The notes under the pieces are model-generated. The model searched no databases. It saw only the letters and a program-made list of their open reading frames with translations, and was not told the origin of the DNA. A DNA stretch of 64,000 bases from Tubiluchus corallicola. Taxonomy: Eukaryota > Priapulida > Priapulimorpha > Priapulimorphida > Tubiluchidae. The DNA is taken from NCBI GenBank assembly GCA_030141605.1, contig JAQGDQ010002375.1:434001-498000 (forward strand), written 5' to 3'. Shown piece by piece: positions 55,901 to 64,000 of the stretch. The position numbers were made by a program, and so were the translations under genes. Position 1 is the first letter of the stretch. Each line of letters starts with the position of its first letter.

Positions 55901-56650
55901 TTTTGTTACATTACAGGTAGTCGTCGACATACGACCTATACAAATTACGACTATTCGATGTTATGATCCGACCGCAGTTTAATTTATTATACAAAACCAA
56001 CTATAACTCATCTTTCCTTCTATTTTTTTAAATAAATTAACTTTAAATTGCTATGTGTTTTGATAAATTCATAGTAGGTGCCGCCATACTTAGTGTGTGC
56101 ACACACGCAACGTAGGGGGCTCTGCTTGAGTATACATTGAATATGCTGGTCCGACTTGCGTCCAATTCGTATTGCGATCAATCTCCTGGAACCGATTGGG
56201 GTCGTAAATCGGCATCTACCTGTACTCTTGCAAATAAAGATATAAATGCCCGTTCTTTTCATTTTCAACATTTTCTTACATATAGCGGATGCTTCATAAA
56301 TATTCTCTAATTTCTGTTTCGTATGTGCTGGATGAAATTTGTCTGGTATGATGAACTTTGAATTGAACAAGTTCTATTTGTGGATTTAGTTCATTGTGTA
56401 CATTTTAGTGTTTCAATTTTGCAAAATTGTAAATTCGTGTTATGCTGCTGATTTCATTATCTTGTATTGTAATCAAGTGAGTTTCTGGATAAATATTTGA
56501 TGCTAATTATTTTTATTTACACAGATACCATTTTTTGAAGACGTTGGTGCCATGACCTTGCAGTACCTTGACTCATTATTTCAGAGAGATAACTTGCAAA
56601 AGTCTCAGTTTTTTAAAGGTCTTCCTCAGATTTTGTCAAAACTACCAAAA
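52918..56650 (+). CDS. SCYL2: SCYL2 exons 1-8: pseudokinase region
   Basis: Exons: 52918-53079, 53207-53294, 53456-53525, 53705-53849, 54409-54558, 54970-55185, 55774-55890, 56525-56650. The beta-3 Lys is replaced (VAVF, Phe59). The HRD triad reads H171-N172-N173 and the DFG position reads G191-F192-E193, so the metal-binding and catalytic Asp are both gone, as in other SCYL proteins. Landmarks: LRHPRLLTIQHPLEES, TEPVFASLANVLGN, DYLAPEFCLTMTCDRASDMF, NVTPAVRPDADQF, IPFFEDVGAMTLQYLD. Exon 8 continues into RDNLQKSQFFKGLPQILSKL, the start of the HEAT region. Confidence 0.94.
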
Positions 56651-59600
56651 GTGAGTTTAAGTCAATATTTTTTCAAGCTGTCATAGTAATTTTTATATGT
56701 TTCAGTATGTTCTATGGTATTCCTAAGTAGCTTTATCACAATACAGCTTTCTCTTCAAGCTCAGTAAAAGTAGAATCATATTTGTTTTGAGACTCTGTCA
56801 TTAAGAATTCTTGTGAAAGAAAGTTGTTCTTTTTCAAATGAATCTTAATATTTAAAACAACAAAGTTGTTTTATATTTGGGCAGTGGTGCAAAGTCTTAG
56901 AACAAATGCTTTATCTGTCAACTAAGTTACGGTAATACTTTCTTATTTTCTGGGCTCAGATCTCAGATGTTTTTTTTGTGTGAAATAGTGACTTTATATT
57001 ACAAATTACAATGTGTAAGTTAAGTTTTTGTGTCAATGTGGGATGTTGGAAATTGGATCTTCAGATCAACGGGTGATCTGCTGAGCATAACATATGATAT
57101 TCAGCTTAGACAACTTGATTGAGCAGATTTACCCCCATCTGTACATTTTCTCCTTTTTTAGGACCATCTTCCCCCATTATTTCAGTTGTTAATGAGTGTT
57201 TACTGTATAGTTAATTACTAGTTGCACAGTTTTACCTTGCATTTATTATTTTCAGAGAGTCAAGCATCAGCGTGTTCTGACATGTCTAGTCAAAGAATTT
57301 GTAAATCCCGAGATGATTCCATTTGTTCTACCGAACGTATTGCTGATTGCTGAAGATTCAACAAATGCTGAGTATGTGGAACTTATTCTACCGGAATTAA
57401 AACCTGTGTTCAAGGTCACCGAACCAGTTCAGGTGAGGATGGCTTAATTAGAATCTTCTGGAGAAAGTCTAAATGTGGTTATAGCTATGTTTATAAACGT
57501 GAATAATAGTAATCAGTAATGTGTCCAGCATGCTTCAGTGATTACTGAAGATTAAATGAATTAAAGCCGGGCATGCAGTTGAGTCAACTACAAGAGTTGT
57601 AAGCAAACCAGAAACAGAAGCATCTTCTGTTACATTTTTGCTGGTAAGTTTATCAGTTTGTTTACATCGAGGAAGACTTTTGATTATTTTTATAATAAGG
57701 AGGATCACTTTGATAATAAAAACTTATAGTCGGAAATAGCTTAATTCAATGTGGAAAGAAGAATTAATCATTTTGAAATAGCCTGCATGCTAATGATTTC
57801 AAACTAGTAGCTGAAACGAAAAAGCAAAATAGAACTAGAGCACTGTTCAGGTTTTTAATTAATAGAACTTAAAACTACGTAAACTTGTATTAAACAAGCA
57901 AAACTTAGTTGCATTTTGGCCACATTTGTATGTCAAGGTACTGCTTTTAACACTTACTGTATTAAAACAAAGTGGCTGCATGCAATGATAAAATGTACTA
58001 AAAATGGCAATTGTAAACATACACTTTTCAGATATACTATTTTCAGGAAACTGCAATGGAAATAAGAGGGGAAAACCCCAGTGTTATGAATAAAAAAAAA
58101 TATGTTCAAAACTAGTATTTCTACTTTAATTTTCTAATGGCAGTGACTTAATCATAGACATCAAGGTGTGCCCAGACTAATATATTTTTAGTGTCACACT
58201 TTTATATTCATTGGGTTGATAAAAGTACTAAAAATGGATTGTAAACATACACTTTTCAGATATACTATTTTCAGGAAACTGCAATGGAAATAAGAGGGGA
58301 AAACCCCAGTGTTATGAATAAAAAAAAATATGTTCAAAACTAGTATTTCTACTTTAATTTTCTAATGGCAGTGACTTAATCATAGACATCAAGTTGTGCC
58401 CAGACTAATATATTTTTGTGTCACACTTTTGATATACTGTCATTATAGTGTTAGACAAGCGAGCTGCTGTGTGCCACTTTAGAGTGCACTAAGTCTGATC
58501 ACTGTAATTACAATATTTGCAGGTGTTGTTGATTTTCATGCAAAAGATGAGTCTGCTACTGTCAAAGACACCCCCGGATGACATTCGTAATCATGTTTTG
58601 CCAATGATTTATAGAGCTTTGGAATCAGATACTACTCAAATCCAGGTATCATTAGTGATACATATCAGTGATGACTTCAGAATCATATAAATAATGAAAA
58701 AGTAATTTTGAATATTTTAATTTCTTTAAATACATTCTTTCCTTTATACTATTTTTAGTTTTCTCCCATGTAATATTGTATGGATTGGAATAGCACTCAT
58801 TCCACTATTAAAACATCATAATTGATTGTGATTGGGTTTTATAGGAGTTGTGTTTAGGTATAATTCCCACTTTCGCCAACATGATAGACTACCCATCTAT
58901 GAAGAATCACTTGCTTCCTCGACTTAAGAAAATTTGTTTAGAGTCTACATCATTATCGGTGAGTTCTAGCTTGCAGTACTTTTTCCAAGATATTCAATAC
59001 GGTAATTTTTTATAGTTATTGATCACCCAAGCAGATGGAGTTGATGTAGTTTTTTATTAATGTAACTGCTAGAGTGGCAGTCACATTTTAAACTGCAGTC
59101 TTCTCTGTTTGTAGAGCCACCTGATGAAAATGCAACTCGTTTCAGTTACAAGTTATTCTCAAAAAAATAACTAGTTACAGTTACAGTTCCTTTAAAAAGT
59201 AACTATTGCATGAACTTATCATGTTTGGCATGGATATAGAAATCATCAAAATTCATTTTAGAATGAAATTACACAGCTGATTTGTGTGATAACAGAAACT
59301 AATGTGTAACACCAGTTAACTGTACAGAACTAAAAGAAGAGTATAATAGGTAGAGTAGAGCATTTAAACTTCGTGCAGTTAATAAACTTTTGGTTTGATT
59401 CTAGATAAACGTAATGGTAAAAGTAGCTGTTATTTTCACTGAAAACAATAATTTTTTGTTTAAACGGTGCATAAATTCGGCATAATGTTTGTAGTGATTC
59501 TAATTTGCCACATGTTATTGAAACAGCAAAGAAAACTTTTGGGTGAATGAATGAGTGAGGGAATATGTGGTCTATAAGATGTTTCTAAAAGTCACTATCA

Positions 59601-62600
59601 TATTGCCTAATTTTTAATTTATTTACAGACCCGAGTGAACTCTCTAGTGTGCATAGGTAAATTACTTGAGCACTTTGACAAATGGCTGGTTCTGGATGAA
59701 GTGTTACCTATTTTACCACAGATTCCGTCTCGTGAGCCGGCTGTGTTAATGGGAATTTTGGGTGAGTTTAGCGTGAATCAGCTTTCTTATAAATTTGAAC
59801 TGCTTTGCGTCGTTCTCACTTATAGCTAAACATCAGATTTCAAAAGGTATTGGTTGTAAATTCTTTAACTCAATTATTGTTTAATCAGTTTGTTACATTT
59901 TTGGAGCATGGCAATAGTTTAGTAATGACTGAATGGCTTATGTATTTTTTTTGTTTTTTAAAACAGGTATTTATAAACAGACATTGACTCACAAAAAGCT
60001 GGGAATGACGAAGGAAATAATGTCTGTTAAAGTTTTGCCATTTCTTTTCACCATCTGCATTGATAATAATCTTAGTTTAAATCAGGTAATTCCTTTCGTG
60101 CGCCCTTTTTCTAATTTAGAAATTATTTGTCTCATTATATATTTAACGTGTTGAGCGTTTTATCTTTTTTTTGTTATCTGTGTGTTTAGGTGTTGTTAAA
60201 ACTCGGTTGATACAAAGCCAATTATCAGTTGCTACTTTACTACAGCTAAATCTCAATAATGCTAAATTTTTGATAAATGTGCATAATCACCTATGATTAT
60301 TACGAAGAATAGTATCATGAAAATCCTGCTAAAGATGATGTTAATTGTTGCATGTTCACAATTTGTTAGTTGTTATGATCTTGATACTAGGCCATTTCTG
60401 TAGGTTGAATGACGTGTGGCACCAATTACAACGGTTTAGTTTTGTATTTGTGCAAATATGTTGTCTGCACAGCAGTTCTAAGTCACTCATCATTACGTAA
60501 ACACTATCGCAAAAAAATTTGAAGGCAGCTGGGACTCCATTTCCTCAAGTTTGTCTTAATAAGCCATTTAACAGGAAGTGGAAACAAACTCTTAGGATGT
60601 GGACCCATTTATAATACTATAAATATTTCCATACGTTGCCGTTGCGTCAGAAGAAACAGTGCATTTGTGATTGACAGATAATGAAATGCGAATTGTAGTT
60701 ACATTCGCCAAATTTACCATTTTTCAAGGGAACGACAGAAAGAGTACCTATTTTGTTGAATTATAACATACGTATTGTCACTTCTGGATACACCTGCAAT
60801 CACATTGCTGTCATCCAGATTTTATTTATCAGGCGAAGATTTGTTTTGCGTTTCAGTTCAACTCTTTCATGGTCTTAATAAAAGATATGATAAGTCGAGT
60901 CGAAGCGGAACATCGAACAAAATTGGAACAATTGAATCAAATGCAGTTGGAGCAGAAGTAAGTGAAACAGTTCACTTGTTTGTTACTTTTATTACAAATA
61001 GGTGACTTGGAAAACTTATATTGTGATCATTTAGTTAATATTTACTTATCTGTAGGTCATGGATGTTACAAGTTACATCACATACATGATGGTGATACAT
61101 TTGTAAGTTTTATGACAATGTGACATTTGGGCTTCATTTACTGCAGCCTAAAAACTTCAAGGTGACCTAGATTTAAGTACGTCATGTAATGGTACTAGTA
61201 CGTATAGCTTGCTTTAGTGTAATTGCCTTTTATTGTTGACTAGGTCAAGCTTGGAATTTAGTCAAAACTTGAGTCAGACAAGTGAACCTGGGAACTTGAT
61301 AACAGGCATACAGAAGAAGCCAGAAACTTCTGTATGTAATGTTTATTTTAATTTGTTTACATTATTATCGGGTATCTATAGTATATTGTAACCTATTATT
61401 TACAATTACAATGTTTATTAATTATTCACTTAAATGATATCTATATTAGATTTGGCATACAGTATTTCGGAATATATGTTTATTCTTGCGTTGTAGTAAG
61501 TTTAGCAAAATTTGCTTCTGTGGCACATTGGATAAAGCTGTAAACTTTTGTATTATGCTGCAGAGGTTGTCGATCAGCGCATTTTAGATTTTCCCACTGT
61601 ATTTTATTGTTCACTTTTAACATTTTCTGCCTCATGCTTATTTGCCTATGAGGTCATTTCTTTGTAGGCTCATCATCCCAGAGTCAAATCATTGATGTTA
61701 ATCCTGTAAAGTCATATCCTAATATCCTGTCCTGATTAATTTCAAAGTGTTTGTTTCTTTGAATGTTGCCCAATGCAGAATGAATTTAAAAAATATAGTT
61801 GTGTGTAATTGCTGATTACTGTTTAGAACAACTTGTGACTTTGAAGTCATCTTAATGTGAACGCCAAAATTAAAGTCTCTGTTTGCTTGTTGTACTTGCA
61901 ACTTTTATGTTTGTTAGCAAGCTATGTTAGACATGTTAAAATCCTAAAAATGACTAGCATTCAGGATTTTGTGCTACTACTAAGCGACGCTTAATTTCTA
62001 TCACCACAAAAATTTCAGAGAATGCTACTTATTTGCATTGTAGATGGAACAGATATTTAGTGGTTTCGGCCTTGGTAATTTTTTGGAACCTAAACCGGTG
62101 ACAGAGGTCATACGTTCCTCCTCTCCTGCTAGCTCTCAAACTTCTGATGCGTCGCCATCATTGTCACGGAAGGAACCGGAACAAACTGCAAAGGTAGAAT
62201 TTGATATCTTGTTACTAGAAATTTACGAATCTTTGGCAGTTTTTTTTCAGTTAGTTTTTTGGACTTACAAAATAAGAATGACCTTTATTTGAAATGGGTT
62301 TTGTAACGACCAGTCAGCATTAGCTAGAATATTTGTGTCTGCCACCGAAGTTACATACATATAGAGACTGATATTGCAACTCTGTTACTTCAATAAACTC
62401 ACATACTTTGACAAAGGCTCAGCAGTGCCTTTAAGTCAATGCATGTTGAAGTTGAGAATTGCAATGTAGCTCTTCAGTGTTCATTGCAGTATTTATACCT
62501 TGCAGTGGCTCAAAATATGTGTAGTTTAATTTAGCATTTGATTTACTTAGCACAAGTGTGATTTGCCCAAAGTGTGTGAAATTAAATTTTTCCAAAATTT

Positions 62601-63676
62601 ACACTTTAACTTTCCCACTTTTTGTTCTATTGATAATTACGTTCTACAGTTTGCTTTGTTATTTCTTTGTTGACAGTGACTTTTTGATATTAAAAATACT
62701 GCGTTACGATTTAAATAGTTGTGTTTTAACTGTCTTTTAGCCTGCCTCCCTAACAATGGAAGAAAAACAACGACTGGCGAAGGAACAAGAAAATATGCAA
62801 AGATACAAAACTCAGAAGTCCATCAAGGCGCTTACTCCTATAAATGCCACACCTCAGTCCAAAAAGATTCCTATGCGTGACTTGACTGGAACTTTGGGAA
62901 GCAACCTGAATCCGTCTGTTTTGCAGAACAAATTTTCTTCTGGATCTGAACCAGTACAAACTTTTTCCACAAATATGACACCAAGCTTGTCTCAACAACC
63001 TACATTTGGGACTGCAAATAACAGTTCAGCTTTCTCTAGTTCAGGAAGTTCAGTTTTCAAAGGATCAACTGCAACTAATCCATCGCATAATACATCTTTT
63101 GTAAGTACGTCATATGCAGTTCCACCCATAAGTAATACCACATCACCTATGAACAGTTTATCACATGGAACCTCAACTGTCAGCAGTGCAACAAATTTCA
63201 TGACAAACTCAACGTTTCAGTCAGTTGGTTCAGGTTTTGGCATGAGTTTAAACAATGTTGGAGCCTTGCCACAATCTTCAATTCAGCAGTCATCTTTTCA
63301 GTCATCAACTTTTAACAATGATGGATTTAGTAATTTTCAACAGGCTCCTGTATTGCCTCAAACCAGGCCTGGTGTGCAGCCAACCTCCAATGTTCCAAAA
63401 AATATGGCAGCTCTAGACAATTTATTTGGTCCACCCAAACGGTCATTGCCAATGAACCAAATGCAATCTCCACCCAGCCAAGGGTTGGGGAACACCATGG
63501 GCACTGGCATGAATATGCAAACCCGTCAGATTAATACTTCTTTTCAAAGCATGATGTCAAACCAGCCACAGGCAGTTAATCCACAAAGCATCATGGGAAA
63601 TCAAACAATGGGAATAATGCAACCTCAAAAGACCCTGCAGCCGAGGAGTCAGGATATATCCGATATTTTTGGATAA
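52918..63676 (+). CDS. SCYL2: SCYL2 (CVAK104), clathrin-associated pseudokinase, complete gene
   Basis: SCYL2 is a catalytically degenerate kinase that in other animals binds clathrin and AP adaptors and works in traffic between the trans-Golgi and endosomes. I traced 17 coding exons. All phases agree and give 1004 residues (vertebrate about 929; the extra length is in the C-terminal tail). Order: an N-terminal region beginning MDYFNKLKSAVSTATQYLPG, a pseudokinase to about residue 325, HEAT-like repeats to about 610, a Lys/Glu/Gln-rich helix (EAEHRTKLEQLNQMQLEQK), and a disordered Ser/Gln/Asn-rich tail with NNLFG-like and terminal DIFG motifs. The start is set by alignment of GNPVTREFEVLKQIGSAG with the family. 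The poly(A) signal is not inside the window. It is divergent from ULK4. Confidence 0.96.
54100..54215 (-). mobile_element. tRNA-derived SINE-like fragment
   Basis: Read on the minus strand, GCTGTGTAATGGTTAA (A-box-like, 54181-54196) is followed about 40 bases later by TTTTGAGTTCAAGTC (B-box-like, 54142-54156). This spacing fits a tRNA-derived head. It is in SCYL2 intron 4, antisense; no tail or target duplication could be fixed. Confidence 0.5.
55186..56524. other. SCYL2 introns 6 and 7 (with exon 7 between)
   Basis: Introns 55186-55773 and 55891-56524 flank exon 7 (55774-55890). No repeat or other feature was recognised in them; a 116-codon minus-strand frame at 56020-56370 has no family resemblance. 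Confidence 0.6.
57256..63676 (+). CDS. SCYL2: SCYL2 exons 9-17: HEAT repeats, helix and adaptor-binding tail
   Basis: Exons: 57256-57432, 58523-58645, 58845-58958, 59629-59761, 59967-60085, 60857-60957, 61244-61331, 62044-62193, 62741-63676. HEAT landmarks: MIPFVLPNVLLIAEDS, PPDDIRNHVLPMIYRALES, SREPAVLMGILG and FTICIDNNLSLNQ. The last exon (312 codons with the stop) is a low-complexity tail with PASLTMEEKQRLAKEQE at its start, AALDNLFGPPKRS near 63408 and DISDIFG at the end. These Leu/Ile-Phe-Gly motifs fit clathrin/AP-binding peptides described for the family. Exons 15 and 16 are the most diverged and rest on phase and splice signals. Confidence 0.92.
57995..58431. repeat. Tandem duplication of a 230-bp unit in SCYL2 intron 9
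   Basis: Copies begin at 57995 and 58225 (GTACTAAAAATGG). The second copy runs to about 58431. I saw only a few differences: a 2-bp deletion, one G to T change and a 1-bp deletion near the end. This indicates a recent event. Confidence 0.95.
60086..60856. other. SCYL2 intron 13
   Basis: An intron of 771 bp with AT-rich sequence and no recognised feature. Confidence 0.7.
61515..61590 (+). mobile_element. Weak tRNA-like SINE head
   Basis: TGGCACATTGGATAAAGC (A-box-like, 61521-61538) and GGTTGTCGATCAGC (decayed B-box, 61565-61578) have tRNA-like spacing. It is in SCYL2 intron 15. The evidence is weak and the element borders are unknown. Confidence 0.3.
62194..62740. other. SCYL2 intron 16
   Basis: An intron of 547 bp. 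No supported feature; the frame from exon 16 stays open for about 30 codons into it before stopping. Confidence 0.7.
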
Positions 63677-64000
63677 TTCTTAGTGACAGTACATGCTTTG
63701 TGATTTTTTGTACTGTAGCATTTTGGCAAATTGAGACCCTTGCTTAGAGCAATGTGTTAAGATTGGCAAGATTAGTGTGCTTAACATGTGCAAGTGAGTC
63801 ACATGCTTTTGGTTCATATTGAGATCATTTGTTCTCATTCTATAGGTATGTGCCTGTACATGAACCAATTTTGAGTTTTTTGCCTGCTGACAGAGCATTT
63901 GATCACAATCTGCTAGTTATTACATCATTACAATAACCTAATCTCCAATTTCTTAAAATGTATCACGAACTTTCCAGCTGTTTACTTTTATCTTTACTTA
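63677..64000 (+). other. SCYL2: Start of the SCYL2 3' untranslated region
   Basis: No AATAAA or ATTAAA is seen before the window ends, so the transcript probably continues beyond it. Confidence 0.6.

Noticed and set aside
56020-56370. 116-codon minus-strand frame in SCYL2 intron 7
   Set aside because: It is antisense in an intron and resembles no family.

Overview
The window is animal nuclear DNA: AT-rich, with GT-AG introns of roughly 0.3 to 4 kb, metazoan gene families, long simple repeats and many degraded transposons. I cannot name the species. The intron density and the divergence of the proteins suggest an invertebrate.

The layout has four protein-coding genes. (1) On the + strand, about 2.3-10.5 kb, is an SPDEF/PDEF-type ETS transcription factor: four coding exons carrying a Pointed (SAM) domain and a C-terminal ETS domain; its first exon or start is unresolved. 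(2) On the + strand, 21.2-22.9 kb, is a twelve-finger C2H2 zinc-finger gene, with the remains of one more finger behind it. (3) On the - strand, 46.4-24.3 kb, is a complete ULK4 pseudokinase gene. I traced 24 coding exons whose splice phases all agree (1313 codons). (4) On the + strand, 52.9-63.7 kb, is a complete SCYL2 pseudokinase gene: 17 coding exons, 1004 codons, ending in the family's C-terminal tail; its poly(A) site lies beyond the window.

The zinc-finger gene and ULK4 converge tail to tail. ULK4 and SCYL2 diverge from a spacer of about 6.5 kb. Nothing suggests that the four genes form a pathway or operon. They are one regulator of transcription, one DNA-binding protein of unknown target, one cilia/neurodevelopment-linked pseudokinase and one clathrin/endosome trafficking pseudokinase.

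The rest is repeat-rich. There is a deletion-derived hAT element with a perfect 8-bp target duplication inside a ULK4 intron, several terminal-inverted-repeat elements, tRNA-derived SINEs, non-LTR retrotransposon ends, two recent intronic tandem duplications, minisatellites, long (TTA)n and (TATATG)n tracts, and a short telomere-like CCCTAA block.

I found no convincing new biological system. The observations most worth checking are the ULK4 motif state, the matching splice acceptor plus tiny uORF arrangement upstream of both ULK4 and SCYL2, the hAT insertion, and the decaying zinc finger. All exon borders were read by eye from splice consensus, phase and remembered family alignments, without computed alignment or RNA evidence.
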